Part shown: in pieces, positions 53,722 to 62,568 of the stretch
Layout: every line of letters starts with the position of its first letter
Position numbering within the stretch: position 1 is the stretch's first letter
From: Psychromonas aquimarina ATCC BAA-1526
Lineage (GTDB): Bacteria > Pseudomonadota > Gammaproteobacteria > Enterobacterales > Psychromonadaceae
DNA length: 64,000 nucleotides
Reading direction: 5' to 3'
Assembly: GCF_000428725.1 (NCBI RefSeq)
Contig: NZ_AUAM01000014.1
Location: 62,001 to 126,000, forward strand
The notes under the pieces: generated by a model
The model's input: the letters and a program-made list of their open reading frames with translations, nothing else
The model's database searches: none
Told to the model about the DNA's origin: nothing
Program-made: the position numbers and the translations under genes

Positions 53722-54399
53722 TCACATCGGCTCCACTAAACGGCCGGCATCAATTGTCAGCAGACGCTCACATCGGCCAGCCAGCACCGCATCATGAGTA
53801 ATCAAAACCAAAGTTGTGCCGTGATCCCGGTTCATTGCAAACAACAGATCAATAATGTTTTCCGCGGTATGCTGATCCAGATTACCAGTAGGTTCATCAG
53901 CAAATAAAATTTCCGGCTGAGTCATAAACGCCCGGGCTAATGCGACGCGCTGCTGCTCACCGCCGGACAGCTGTGCCGGCAGATGTGTCTCCCGTCCGGA
54001 TAACCCTACAGACTGCAGAAGGCCGCGTGCTTTAGCGCTATCCTCCCCGTCACCACGTAAAACAGCCGGCAGGGTGACATTTTCCAGTGCGCTTAATGAG
54101 GGAATTAATAAAAAATTCTGAAAAACAAAACCAATTGATTCACTGCGGATCTTTGCGCGCTGCTCTTCATCTAATAAAGACAGCGGCTGTCCCAGCAGTT
54201 CAATTTCACCCGAGCTGGGAATATCTAATCCGGCCAATAATGTCATTAAGGTTGATTTACCCGCCCCGGATGTGCCAATAATAGCGATAGTCTCACCCGC
54301 AGAGATTTCAAATGAGATATCTTCTAAAATAGATAATTCAGTTTCATTTGAAAGAACCGATTTAGCCACTGAACTTGCTTTGATAATGGACTTTGACAT
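53722..54399 (-). CDS. ybbA: ABC transporter ATP-binding protein, YbbA-like
   Basis: 225 residues. Walker A GTSGAGKST, Q-loop FVFQNFLLIPSL, signature LSGGEQQR, Walker B LFADEPTGNLD, H-loop ITHD: the LolD/MacB-type ATPase. It is divergent from tesA as in E. coli. The chosen ATG at 54399 overlaps the tesA start by two bases, so no room is left for a usual leader and no ribosome binding site is seen at normal spacing. An upstream start would place the gene's beginning within tesA. Confidence 0.88.
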   Translation of the reverse strand: MSKSIIKASSVAKSVLSNETELSILEDISFEISAGETIAIIGTSGAGKSTLMTLLAGLDIPSSGEIELLGQPLSLLDEEQRAKIRSESIGFVFQNFLLIPSLSALENVTLPAVLRGDGEDSAKARGLLQSVGLSGRETHLPAQLSGGEQQRVALARAFMTQPEILFADEPTGNLDQHTAENIIDLLFAMNRDHGTTLVLITHDAVLAGRCERLLTIDAGRLVEPM

Positions 54400-55000
54400 G
54401 ACAAAAATATTATCCTTTGTTTTTATTCTACTGTTTCCGGCACTGGCAAACAGCACAACACTTCTGATTCTAGGTGACAGCCTGAGTGCTGGTTATAATA
54501 TGCCCATTGAGCAGAGTTGGCCATCTTTGCTGAGCGAACAGCTGGATAAACATAATAAATCCAGTCTTGTTATTAACGCCAGTATTTCAGGCGATACCAC
54601 CGGTAACGGTGCGGCGCGTTTACCCGCCCTGCTCAAAGAGCATAAACCGACTTCGGTATTAATTGAATTAGGGGCTAATGACGGTTTACGCGGTTTTTCC
54701 CCGGCAGCGATTAAAACTAACCTGGAAGAGATGATCCGCTTAATTGAAGCACAGAATGTACAGGTTATTTTAATGCAGATAGAGGTCCCGCCGAATTACG
54801 GTAAAAGATACTCGCAGGCATTCAGTTCACTTTACCCTAAATTGAGCGAAAAACATGCCGTTCCTTTGATCCCGTTTTTTCTCGAACAGGTGATTTTAAA
54901 ACCACAATGGATAATGAAAGACGGTCTGCATCCAACTGCACAGGCGCAGCCCTGGATTGCTCAGTTTATGGCAAAAGAATTAAGCCCCTACTTGAAATAA
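54398..55000 (+). CDS. tesA: Multifunctional acyl-CoA thioesterase I/protease I/lysophospholipase L1
   Basis: 200 residues. A signal peptide (MTKILSFVFILLFPALANS) is followed by an SGNH/GDSL hydrolase: block I LILGDSLSAGYNM (Ser), Gly in SGDTTGNG, block III ELGANDGLRG (Asn), block V DGLHPTAQ (Asp/His). A periplasmic esterase/thioesterase. The gene pair with ybbA–ybbP is conserved in gammaproteobacteria. GGA lies 7 bases before the ATG at 54398. Confidence 0.93.
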   Translation: MTKILSFVFILLFPALANSTTLLILGDSLSAGYNMPIEQSWPSLLSEQLDKHNKSSLVINASISGDTTGNGAARLPALLKEHKPTSVLIELGANDGLRGFSPAAIKTNLEEMIRLIEAQNVQVILMQIEVPPNYGKRYSQAFSSLYPKLSEKHAVPLIPFFLEQVILKPQWIMKDGLHPTAQAQPWIAQFMAKELSPYLK

Positions 55001-55243
55001 TAAGCGCTGCAATAATTATCTATTTTATTGAAAATACAGGTTAAATATCTACAGTAAAAAATATTTAAATTATTACTGCAGATATTTTGCTTATCTAAGA
55101 AATATGTTTTATTTTACAGTGACTATAAACACAGATAATGTCTGTCATTTCTTATCGAGCAGCAGCAGGAAGCAGCTACTTATTTACCTTTGAGCTTTAC
55201 TGCGCCGGATAACGCGCATCGCTTCTTTTTTTCTGGTTTACCT

Positions 55244-56140
55244 ATGCAGCTTCGTAATAACGGCAATTTGCTGGCAGTATTTGCCTTCACTCTCTGGGGG
55301 ATATTACCTCTTTATTTTAATCAGCTTTCCTCAGCGGATATTTTTGAGCTCCTGGCGGTCCGAATTATCTTTTCTGTACCGATTATGCTCCTGGCAATGC
55401 ATTTTATTGCCGGCACTCATCCACCAATAAAAACCTTATTAGCAGATAAAAAATCTCTGTTTCTGTGTTTCTTAGCCGGCTTAACCGGATTAATCTCTCT
55501 ATGGGCTTTTACCAAAGCATCAAGCAGAGGTGATGTTTTAGCAGCCAGTCTAGGTTATTTTATTAACCCGCTCTGCTCTATCGCCCTGGCCGTAGTCGTT
55601 TTAGGGGAACGTTTAAGCTGGGCCAAAAAAACTGCCGTTGTACTGGCTGTCTTAGGTATCAGCTACCAGGTCTTCAGTTACGGTGAGCTGCCCTGGCTGT
55701 CGCTGATTATGGCCGGCGCATTTGCTGTTTACGGATTAATAAAAAAATTTATTAAATTCGATTCATTTATGTCAATTACTATTGAAGTGATCCTGCTGAT
55801 GCCTCTGGCGCTGCTGTATATGGGCTGGTTATATTTTAACGGAGAAAGTGACTTCTTTTCGACAACGGCAGCTCAGCAGTGGCTGTATATCGGTATGGCT
55901 CCTGCGGTGTTGGCACCGATGATTTTATTCTCTTTTGCTGTCGACAGAGCAAGTTTATCTTCAATCGGTTTAACCCAGTATATTGAGCCCAGCCTGCAGT
56001 TTTTAATTGCAGTGCTGATATTCGGCGAGATATTTGATCAGGTTAAACTGGTCAGCTTTGGTTTTATCTGGCTGGGTCTGATTTTTTGTATACTCGAAGC
56101 TGCTAAAATAATTAAATCAAAAGAGAAAGTATTGAATTAG
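55244..56140 (+). CDS. rarD: EamA family transporter RarD
   Basis: 298 residues, ten membrane helices. The RarD-type start (NNGNLLAVFAFTLWGILPLYF) and the stretch SSRGDVLAASLGYFINPLCSI are diagnostic, with LTQYIEPSLQFLIAV in the second half. RarD belongs to the drug/metabolite superfamily and its substrate is unclear. The ATG at 55244 is preferred over a TTG at 55190. The preceding 243-base gap is AT-rich with no gene. Confidence 0.88.
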   Translation: MQLRNNGNLLAVFAFTLWGILPLYFNQLSSADIFELLAVRIIFSVPIMLLAMHFIAGTHPPIKTLLADKKSLFLCFLAGLTGLISLWAFTKASSRGDVLAASLGYFINPLCSIALAVVVLGERLSWAKKTAVVLAVLGISYQVFSYGELPWLSLIMAGAFAVYGLIKKFIKFDSFMSITIEVILLMPLALLYMGWLYFNGESDFFSTTAAQQWLYIGMAPAVLAPMILFSFAVDRASLSSIGLTQYIEPSLQFLIAVLIFGEIFDQVKLVSFGFIWLGLIFCILEAAKIIKSKEKVLN

Positions 56141-56158
56141 GGGCTTAAGGCAGGAAAG

Positions 56159-56905
56159 TTATTCTTTTAAATATTTATCGTAGATATCCTGAAAGCGTCC
56201 GCTCTGCTTTAAAAGCTGCAGGCCGATATTAAAGTCATCCCTAATTTGGGGGGATCTGAAAAGAGGCCGGTAATCTAAGGGATTGAGCTGTATAAACTCA
56301 TGAATATCAATCTCTTTTAAGACTTCTCCGGTATCGTTTTTACGTTTCAGCATAAAATAGCGGAAAATATTACGATCACTCAAAACAACATCATAACGTC
56401 CCCGGTACAAAGTCTGTACCTGCAGTTCCTGATTAGAATGTTCTTTATAGCGGCCTATTTTCTCGGGCATAGTCAACCAGTCAGGGTAGCGTTTTAACGC
56501 GCCCTGAAAAGAAATAATACTCAGATTATAAAGATCCTGCGGTTTTTTAATTTTAATATGACGCTCTTTCAGGGTAATAAACACATTTTCATAAATAACA
56601 GCAGGATCGCCGTAATATCCGCCATGGACAGACATATCCTGGCCCATATCCGTCATAGCGGCATCAACATGTCTGCTGATAAAAGCGCTCGGCACTCTGC
56701 CGAGAGGAAAATATTTAGGCACAAGAGTATGGCCGCGAAATGCTAACGCTTCACCAATAATTTCCAGCTCTATTCCGGTGTTTGTTTCAGGAAAACAAAA
56801 CGGCGGGATCTTTTCACCAAATGCCATAATAACCTGCTCACTTTTTACAGTATTTGTTATTAACAGCAGGCAGGCGGCCAGCACCTTGAATATTTTCAGC
56901 ATCAT
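56159..56905 (-). CDS. Periplasmic solute-binding protein (SBP_bac_3), orphan
   Basis: 248 residues. A signal peptide (FKVLAACLLLITNTVKS) is followed by a family 3 binding fold: IMAFGEKIPPFCFPETNTGIE, FISRHVDAAMTDMG, and LQTLYRGRYDVVLSDRNIF. It is not adjacent to permease genes and differs in sequence from the binding protein at 3368–4129, but both look like orphan receptors. The 270 bases upstream (56906–57175) hold no clear gene. Confidence 0.75.
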   Translation of the reverse strand: MMLKIFKVLAACLLLITNTVKSEQVIMAFGEKIPPFCFPETNTGIELEIIGEALAFRGHTLVPKYFPLGRVPSAFISRHVDAAMTDMGQDMSVHGGYYGDPAVIYENVFITLKERHIKIKKPQDLYNLSIISFQGALKRYPDWLTMPEKIGRYKEHSNQELQVQTLYRGRYDVVLSDRNIFRYFMLKRKNDTGEVLKEIDIHEFIQLNPLDYRPLFRSPQIRDDFNIGLQLLKQSGRFQDIYDKYLKE

Positions 56906-57175
56906 GCTCTCATATCTTATTTCCGTTTATCTTTATCCATATTACCAGACTTATGATTATCCCATTCAACAACACTGATTTAATATAAAGTATAAGAAGA
57001 ATAAACTTAAATTGTTCAGGTAACATACAAGTTTATGTTAAGCGAAGAGTGAGACTTAATTATTCTAAATGAGTGATGAGCAGCGCAGAGTGAGGTAACA
57101 AATTAATTTTTTAAGAACGCTAATAAAAGCAATAAACAGCTGTAGGGCACCATTTTATCAGCGGCTGAATAACGG

Positions 57176-57424
57176 TTAAAACAGTTTCACCATTTTATAA
57201 TAAGGGACACCGGATTTATAAAAATACGCACCCTGTGGGGTTAAACCGAAGCTCTGATAAAAAGCACAGGCGCTTTGCCGCGCATCACACCAAAAAAACA
57301 AAAAGCCTTTTTCGGTAAGAAGGTCCAGAATATACCCGTTACCAATCAAAACGCATTTATCAGGCCATAAAACCTGATGATGAACAGCTAATGTCTGTGC
57401 ACTGGAGATAGGGATAATTTTCAT
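57176..57424 (-). CDS. Internally deleted GNAT-like protein
   Basis: 82 residues. The N-terminal piece MKIIPISSAQTLAVHHQVLWPDK resembles the start of a GNAT acetyltransferase. The C-terminal piece WCDARQSACAFYQSFGLTPQG then YKSGVPYYKMVK resembles the end of the same family. Roughly 55 central residues (beta strands 2–4 and most of the acetyl-CoA loop) are missing between LWPDK and GNGYILDLL, while the frame is kept. It is probably a decayed gene left by an in-frame deletion. The start at 57424 is weak. Confidence 0.5.
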   Translation of the reverse strand: MKIIPISSAQTLAVHHQVLWPDKCVLIGNGYILDLLTEKGFLFFWCDARQSACAFYQSFGLTPQGAYFYKSGVPYYKMVKLF

Positions 57425-57506
57425 AGCTTTGATTATTTTACGCAAAGAGATTAAAAAAGAAGTTTACCGAAATGCCGATCACTGATGAAACGTACAGACT
57501 AGCATA

Positions 57507-57785
57507 TTAAGACATCTGCTCTTTACGCTGCCTGGTATAAAACCACCAGGGTTTTGCTTCTCCTCCTTCCATATAGTCAATTGCAGACAGATAAACATCA
57601 ATCACACAGTAATCCTGACGCCAGCCCAGCTGTTCGCAAAGCTGCTTATGAAGCTCAAAAGCATCTTGACCGATCAACTGTCTGGGGTGGGTTATATTTA
57701 TTTTTGCTAAATCACGCGCAATCGCTTTGCCGATATTCGGCAGCTGATCCAGTCTGCTGACCGTTTCCCTGTCTGGTGATTTCAT
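57507..57785 (-). CDS. Helix-hairpin-helix protein, Cdd1 (pathogenicity locus) type
   Basis: 92 residues. LDQLPNIGKAIARDLAKINI (HhH motif), PRQLIGQDAFELHKQLC, and the C-terminal signature DYCVIDVYLSAIDYMEGGEAKPWW without the rest spelled. This is the Cdd1-like family, a small DNA-binding-like domain of unknown role. GAGGG lies 8 bases before the ATG. Confidence 0.8.
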   Translation of the reverse strand: MKSPDRETVSRLDQLPNIGKAIARDLAKINITHPRQLIGQDAFELHKQLCEQLGWRQDYCVIDVYLSAIDYMEGGEAKPWWFYTRQRKEQMS

Positions 57786-57821
57786 AAATAGACCCTCTGA
57801 GTGCAGATTAAGGTTAAAGCG

Positions 57822-58055
57822 CTAAGACCGTCCAAGATTAGAACGTCCTGCTCCATAACGTACAAAGGATTCAATAACTGTATCTTGTGATTTGTTCAGG
57901 TCCTCTTCAATAGCCGGAATTTGAAATATATCATCTTGAATTGCAAAGCCCTGCTCAATCAACAGTCCTTTCTCATGGTAATAAGCCGCAGAATCAACAT
58001 CTAAATATACAACTGTATTTTTTATCTTATGTTTAAAAAATTGATAATCAGCCAT
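57822..58055 (-). CDS. Hypothetical small protein
   Basis: 77 residues, soluble, acidic centre (IQDDIFQIPAIEEDLNK) and basic ends. GGAG lies 5 bases before the ATG at 58055. It lies 36 bases upstream of the HhH gene on the same strand and might be cotranscribed with it. No family recognised. Confidence 0.55.
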   Translation of the reverse strand: MADYQFFKHKIKNTVVYLDVDSAAYYHEKGLLIEQGFAIQDDIFQIPAIEEDLNKSQDTVIESFVRYGAGRSNLGRS

Positions 58056-58223
58056 TTTCACTCCTGCACAAGGATCCTGTGTGATGCTCTGAACATAACA
58101 TTCTTAAGGCTGCAAAAAAAGGGAGGAAAAAGCTCAAAACAAAGCTCCGTCACAACATTTATCGTCTATTAATACAGAAAGCAGATGATAAATCTTAACA
58201 GCAGTTTAAAGCGGGCAGGAAAA

Positions 58224-58243
58224 AGCCGCTGCTTGCAGCGGCT
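58224..58243 (-). terminator. Intrinsic terminator of nanA
   Basis: AGCCGCTG, CTTG loop, CAGCGGCT (8–9 bp). Leftward the stem is followed by TTTTT. It is 28 bases past the nanA stop. The gap 58056–58223 holds no other feature. Confidence 0.75.
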
Positions 58244-58270
58244 GTGAATCTGTTGTTTTATCCGCCAATC

Positions 58271-59167
58271 TTAAACATTAATAAAATCAGCAGCTCTCAT
58301 TCGCTCAACAACCAGTGCTTTCTGCTCTGCGCTTAAAGGCGATAATGGTAAGCGAGGATCACCGGCATCGATATCGTGTAACTGCATTGCAGTTTTACCG
58401 GCAGCAACTCCGCCGAATTCAACTAAGACACGGATCAGAGCAATCACATTATCCATCCCTTTAAATACCGTATCCTGATCACCTGCATTAAAGGCATCAA
58501 TAATTTTATGGAAAAGCGGTGCCGCATAGTTATAAGTACTGCCGACTGCACTTTTTGCACCAAGTGCTAATGCACCGGGAAGAAACTCGTCAACACCAAA
58601 AGGAATATCAAATTTGCCATCACAGGCACGTAAACAACGCTGGTATTCGTATAAATCACCGCTGTTAAATTTAAGGCCGGATAAGTTGGGAATACGTGAC
58701 TCAGCTTCGATTAAGAACTGCTCCATATCAAGATTTACACCAGACATGCCTGAATGGTAATAATAAAAACCTTTAGAAGGAGCCGCTGCCGCAACCGCCG
58801 CGCAGTAATCAACTAAAGCACTAACCGATGCCGGCTTGAAAAAACACGGTCCGATTGCCGAAGTAGCTAAAATATCTAATGTATCTGCATGGCGTGTAAG
58901 CGTTAATGTATCAGCAATACTTAAAGCGCCGGTATGAACAATAATATCCATCTTGCCTGCACAAGCCTGAACCCAGCGCTCAGCAATAGCTTTACGCTCT
59001 TCAACACTGCAGTGGATGCCTTCACCCGTTGTACCGCATATATAAATTCCTTTAACGCCGTCTTTAATAAGATGTGCTGCAATTTGATCAATCACGGGAA
59101 AATTCACCTGCTGGTTGTGATCAAAAGGGGTATGTGGCGCTGCAATTAAACCGCTTAACTTTTTCAT
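58271..59167 (-). CDS. nanA: N-acetylneuraminate lyase
   Basis: 298 residues, DHDPS/NAL-type aldolase barrel. Substrate loop GTTGEGIHCSVEER, Tyr in YYYHSGMSGV, and the Schiff-base lysine in LSGLKFNSGDLYEYQRC. It cleaves N-acetylneuraminate to N-acetylmannosamine and pyruvate. AAGG lies upstream of the ATG. Three dyad sites lie 24–87 bases upstream and the RpiR-type regulator is divergent. Confidence 0.93.
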   Translation of the reverse strand: MKKLSGLIAAPHTPFDHNQQVNFPVIDQIAAHLIKDGVKGIYICGTTGEGIHCSVEERKAIAERWVQACAGKMDIIVHTGALSIADTLTLTRHADTLDILATSAIGPCFFKPASVSALVDYCAAVAAAAPSKGFYYYHSGMSGVNLDMEQFLIEAESRIPNLSGLKFNSGDLYEYQRCLRACDGKFDIPFGVDEFLPGALALGAKSAVGSTYNYAAPLFHKIIDAFNAGDQDTVFKGMDNVIALIRVLVEFGGVAAGKTAMQLHDIDAGDPRLPLSPLSAEQKALVVERMRAADFINV

Positions 59168-59190
59168 AGGATTTTACCTTAAACAACTAG

Positions 59191-59205
59191 TGGAGATTTT
59201 CTCCA
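59191..59205. promoter_or_regulatory. NanR operator candidate (nanA-proximal)
   Basis: TGGAGA-TTT-TCTCCA, a perfect 15-bp dyad 24 bases upstream of the nanA start. It is the most symmetric member of the dyad set around the nan genes. Confidence 0.65.
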
Positions 59206-59221
59206 GCGTTACCGACCAATT

Positions 59222-59254
59222 CGGAGTAAAACCAATATATGGAGTAAAATTTCA
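59222..59254. promoter_or_regulatory. Two half-conserved NanR operator candidates
   Basis: CGGAGT-AAA-ACC at 59222 and TGGAGT-AAA-ATTTCA at 59240 repeat the left arm of the dyad 18 bases apart, on the nanA side of the divergent region. The right arms are poor, so they may be weak or cooperative sites. Confidence 0.45.
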
Positions 59255-59297
59255 TAATACAACTAAATAAAAGTGTTTTGTGCTCAATTTCAAAACA

Positions 59298-59319
59298 AAA
59301 TGTGATCTGCACCATAATT
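59298..59319. promoter_or_regulatory. CRP-like site in the nanA–nanR region
   Basis: The left half AAATGTGATCT is an exact CRP consensus half; the right half matches at about six of eleven positions. It would add catabolite control to sialic acid use. Confidence 0.4.
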
Positions 59320-59428
59320 ACACTAAGACAGTTAAGAGTAAAACAGCTCAGCTGCAGGCTTGTCTTTTGCTATAGTTAAGCGCATTTTATGAGAACTGCA
59401 TTTTTTACCGAGCAGTTATTTATATAAT

Positions 59429-59443
59429 TGGAGTTCCACTTCA
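59429..59443. promoter_or_regulatory. NanR operator candidate (nanR-proximal)
   Basis: TGGAGT-TCC-ACTTCA, five of six arm positions match. It lies 61 bases before the regulator's ATG and suggests autoregulation. Confidence 0.5.
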
Positions 59444-59503
59444 CAAACTGCTGAAGTCATGCGAAAATTAATTTATATATTATTACATTATCAGGACTTA
59501 ATT

Positions 59504-60376
59504 ATGTCGGAGCAGAAAGACTCTATCAAAGCAGGAAAAGTGCTGGATACAATTGGAAGTTTATATAACAGCCTTACCCCGTCATCTAAACGAATTGCCG
59601 ATTACGTATTAAGCAATCCTTCTGAGGTAAGCCAATTATCAATTGCAGAGCTGTCACAAACAGTTAATGCAGGCGAAGCAACTATCATACGTTTTTGCCG
59701 CACGCTGGGATTTAAAGGATTTCAAGGCTTCAAAATGGAACTGGCCATTGAACTGTCTAACCTGAATCAGCAGGAAAAATCGATTTTTGATACCGATGTA
59801 ACAGCCGCAGATAATGCTGAAACTATCGGACAGAAACTAAAATCAACCATTGATAATGTCCTGTCTGAAACAATTAACCTGCTGGACTTTAGTGCCCTTG
59901 AGGAAGTAACTGAGCTGATTAGTAATGCGCCTTCCATATATTTCTTTGGCGTCGGCTCATCGGGTTTAGCAGCTGAAAATGCAAAACATAAATTTATGCG
60001 CATCGGGCTTAATGTTGATGCGTTAACTAATAACCATTTCATGTATATGAAAGCCAGTTTATTACAGCCGGGTGATATTGCAGTGGGTATCAGTCATTCG
60101 GGAAATTCAGATGAAACCACTAAAACGATTAAAATAGCAAAAGAATCCGGCGCAGTAACGGTCGCCTTAACCCATAATCCCCGCTCTGATATTACTCAGT
60201 TTGCAGATTTTGTATTAGTTAACGGTAACCGCCAAGGCCAGCTTCAAGGAGATTCAATAGGCACAAAAATAGCGCAGTTATTTATACTCGATTTAATTTA
60301 TACATCACTAGTTAAACGTGATGTTTCCTATGCGCAAAGTAAAAAGCTGAAAACCACTCAGGCCCTGTTAAAATAA
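59504..60376 (+). CDS. nanR: MurR/RpiR-family regulator, NanR-like
   Basis: 290 residues. An N-terminal helix-turn-helix domain (LTPSSKRIADYVLSNPSEV; GEATIIRFCRTLGFKGFQGF) and a C-terminal SIS sugar-isomerase-like domain (IYFFGVGSSGLAAENAKHKF; VGISHSGNSDETTKTIKIA). In vibrios a protein of this type senses N-acetylmannosamine-6-phosphate and represses nan genes. The ATG at 59504 is chosen as AGGA lies 7 bases upstream; the earlier frame start at 59459 lacks one. It is convergent with nagA (13-base gap). Confidence 0.88.
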   Translation: MSEQKDSIKAGKVLDTIGSLYNSLTPSSKRIADYVLSNPSEVSQLSIAELSQTVNAGEATIIRFCRTLGFKGFQGFKMELAIELSNLNQQEKSIFDTDVTAADNAETIGQKLKSTIDNVLSETINLLDFSALEEVTELISNAPSIYFFGVGSSGLAAENAKHKFMRIGLNVDALTNNHFMYMKASLLQPGDIAVGISHSGNSDETTKTIKIAKESGAVTVALTHNPRSDITQFADFVLVNGNRQGQLQGDSIGTKIAQLFILDLIYTSLVKRDVSYAQSKKLKTTQALLK

Positions 60377-60389
60377 ACATTAATCAAGC

Positions 60390-61550
60390 TTATGGATTAA
60401 AGTGCCTGCCCATCTGATACACGCTGTTAACTTCATTATCAGCGTTTAACAGAGTAATATTTGCTTTATAACCCGCTTTAATCCGCCCATACTGGTGCGC
60501 CATATTAACCGCTTGAGCTGGATATAAACTGGCCATTCTTAAAGCCTCTTCACGACTTAATCCGACTTTATTAATCAGATTGTGAATCCCCTGAATCATG
60601 GTGATGCTTGCTCCGGCAATGGTGCCGTCCGCAAAATGACATTTTCCTTCACTCACAAATGCAGGCGTGCCTGCCATATCAAACTCTGTTATATCAGTAC
60701 CGGCGGGAGTAACCGCATCGGTTACCATAAATAACCGTTCACCTAAATGTTCATGCGCTAAACGCACGGCGGCAAAATCACTATGGATACCGTCAGCAAT
60801 AATCCCGGTATAAGGACGGTAATTTAAAACATAACCAACTGCCCCGGGCTCTCTAGATGTTAAAGGCGACATGGCATTATATAGATGCGTTGCCATCACA
60901 ATACCCTGCTTATTTTCCAGCTGTTCATAGGTTGCATTAGTGTGACCCATGGAAATAAAAAAACCTGCGGCAGTTAACTTATTAAGCACCTCCTGGGGTA
61001 CGCATTCCGGAGCCACAGTCAGCACTTTTATAACCTGCTGGTGCTGACTTAAATACTCTACCGCTTCGCTGTCAAACTCTCTAATATGCAGCGGCGCATG
61101 CGCCCCTTTTTTCTCTTTATTAATAAACGGCCCTTCAAGATGCAGACCAAGAATCCCCTGATTCTCTGGATTTTTCAGCCCTTCAACAAGTTCAACCGCT
61201 TTACATAAGTCAGCCTTCGAGCTTGTTACCAGTGTTGGTAAATACTGTGTTGTTCCGGAAATTAAATTAGTGTGATTCATTACCGTTAAGGTTTTCTCTT
61301 CAATTGCACTATTGAATAACACACCGCCGCAGCCGTTTAACTGCAGATCAATAAATCCGGCAGTCGCTAATAAACCCGGTGATGCTATCTGTATTTCCGG
61401 AAGCGAAGTTACACTGTGCATCGGAGCAACAGATTTAATCGTCTGCCCTTCAACCACAATTACCTGATTATTCAGAATTTTATCTCCATCAAATACATCA
61501 ACATTGGTTAACGCAAAAGCCGGTAACATTTTTTTTGCACTAATAGGCAT
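60390..61550 (-). CDS. nagA: N-acetylglucosamine-6-phosphate deacetylase
   Basis: 386 residues, amidohydrolase barrel. GFIDLQLNGCGG, the metal-site motif GLHLEGPFINKEKKGAH, GHTNATYEQ, and the catalytic Asp in FMVTDAVTPAGTD. It makes glucosamine-6-phosphate from GlcNAc-6-phosphate, the step after NanE. GGAG lies 9 bases before the ATG and lies inside an operator-like dyad. Confidence 0.93.
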   Translation of the reverse strand: MPISAKKMLPAFALTNVDVFDGDKILNNQVIVVEGQTIKSVAPMHSVTSLPEIQIASPGLLATAGFIDLQLNGCGGVLFNSAIEEKTLTVMNHTNLISGTTQYLPTLVTSSKADLCKAVELVEGLKNPENQGILGLHLEGPFINKEKKGAHAPLHIREFDSEAVEYLSQHQQVIKVLTVAPECVPQEVLNKLTAAGFFISMGHTNATYEQLENKQGIVMATHLYNAMSPLTSREPGAVGYVLNYRPYTGIIADGIHSDFAAVRLAHEHLGERLFMVTDAVTPAGTDITEFDMAGTPAFVSEGKCHFADGTIAGASITMIQGIHNLINKVGLSREEALRMASLYPAQAVNMAHQYGRIKAGYKANITLLNADNEVNSVYQMGRHFNP

Positions 61551-61564
61551 ACAGTTTCACTCCA
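61550..61564. promoter_or_regulatory. NanR operator candidate overlapping the nagA ribosome binding site
   Basis: TACAGT-TTC-ACTCCA: the right arm is exact, the left arm 4 of 6. On the nagA strand the exact arm supplies the GGAG Shine–Dalgarno sequence. Confidence 0.45.
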
Positions 61565-61621
61565 ACACTTTAAATAAAATAGACACTTTTAATACTAATC
61601 AGCCGTTAAACTACAACAAAA

Positions 61622-61636
61622 AGGAGTTTGACTCCA
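61622..61636. promoter_or_regulatory. NanR operator candidate (nagA–nanE, 1)
   Basis: AGGAGT-TTG-ACTCCA, 11 of 12 arm positions fit, 72 bases before nagA. Confidence 0.6.
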
Positions 61637-61798
61637 CCAGTTTAAATTTTATGATTACTATTTAACAGCATTCAAAAAACACACAACAGCACGCCGTACA
61701 CCATAAAACATAGCACTGAGCGAGTTCTCGCACAAAAACGAAAACAACAATGAAAAACAAATAATGAGATCCAGCTCAAAATTCACACAGCACCACAT

Positions 61799-61813
61799 TG
61801 AAGTTTCACTCCA
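61799..61813. promoter_or_regulatory. NanR operator candidate (nagA–nanE, 2)
   Basis: TGAAGT-TTC-ACTCCA, 11 of 12 arm positions fit, 60 bases before the nanE start. Confidence 0.6.
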
Positions 61814-61825
61814 CCAAGAGCATTA

Positions 61826-61872
61826 TGGAGCCACACTCACACAACAACAATAAGTATTGGAGTTTAACTACA
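61826..61872. promoter_or_regulatory. Two NanR operator candidates next to the nanE start
   Basis: TGGAGC-CAC-ACTCAC (61826–61840) and TGGAGT-TTA-ACTACA (61858–61872). The second ends directly at the GTG and its GGAG is also the only ribosome-binding sequence. The rest of 61551–61798 is AT-rich with no gene. Confidence 0.5.
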
Positions 61873-62568
61873 GTGAATAATTGCCTTAATACCTTAAAAA
61901 AAGGGTTTGTGGCTTCATGCCAGCCCGTAGATTTCGGACCTATGGATTCACCGGAAATTGTCGCCGCGATGGCGCAGGCAAGTGTTGCAGGCGGTGCCGC
62001 CGCTTTAAGAATTGAAGGTATAAATAATCTAAAGGCGGTAAGGCCCCATGTCAGTGTACCGATTATCGGCATAGTAAAACGTGACCTTGAGAATTCAGAT
62101 ATCCGTATCACTGCCTTTATTGAAGATGTTGCTGCATTAAAAGAAGCGGGTGCAGATATCATTGCCATTGATGCAACTCACCGTCCGCGTCCCGTTGCTG
62201 TCCGCACTTTAGTACAGGAAATTCAAAAGCAGGGCTGCCTGGTAATGGCCGACTGTTCGACCTTCGAAGAAGGTATTTACTGCCAGAGACTGGGTGTTGA
62301 AATTATCGGTACAACATTATCTGGTTATACCGGCGGCCCGGTTCCCGCGGAGCCGGATTTATCACTAGTGACTAAACTGAATGCACAGGGGTGTTTTGTT
62401 ATGGCAGAGGGCCGCTACAACTCACCGGAACTTGCCCGTAAAGCAGTTGAAGCCGGTGCGTCATCGGTCACTGTCGGCTCAGCCATTACACGTATTGAAC
62501 ATATCTGCGCCTGGTTCAAAGAGCAGGTTGAATCCGGCCGCAATACACAAACTGGAGATGCAGCATGA
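61873..62568 (+). CDS. nanE: N-acetylmannosamine-6-phosphate 2-epimerase
   Basis: 231 residues. NanE-type TIM barrel: [93 protein letters not shown]. It converts ManNAc-6-phosphate to GlcNAc-6-phosphate. The GTG at 61873 fits homologue N-termini; an ATG at 61825 would add a His/Asn-rich tail not seen in the family. It overlaps nanK by 4 bases. Confidence 0.92.
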   Translation: MNNCLNTLKKGFVASCQPVDFGPMDSPEIVAAMAQASVAGGAAALRIEGINNLKAVRPHVSVPIIGIVKRDLENSDIRITAFIEDVAALKEAGADIIAIDATHRPRPVAVRTLVQEIQKQGCLVMADCSTFEEGIYCQRLGVEIIGTTLSGYTGGPVPAEPDLSLVTKLNAQGCFVMAEGRYNSPELARKAVEAGASSVTVGSAITRIEHICAWFKEQVESGRNTQTGDAA

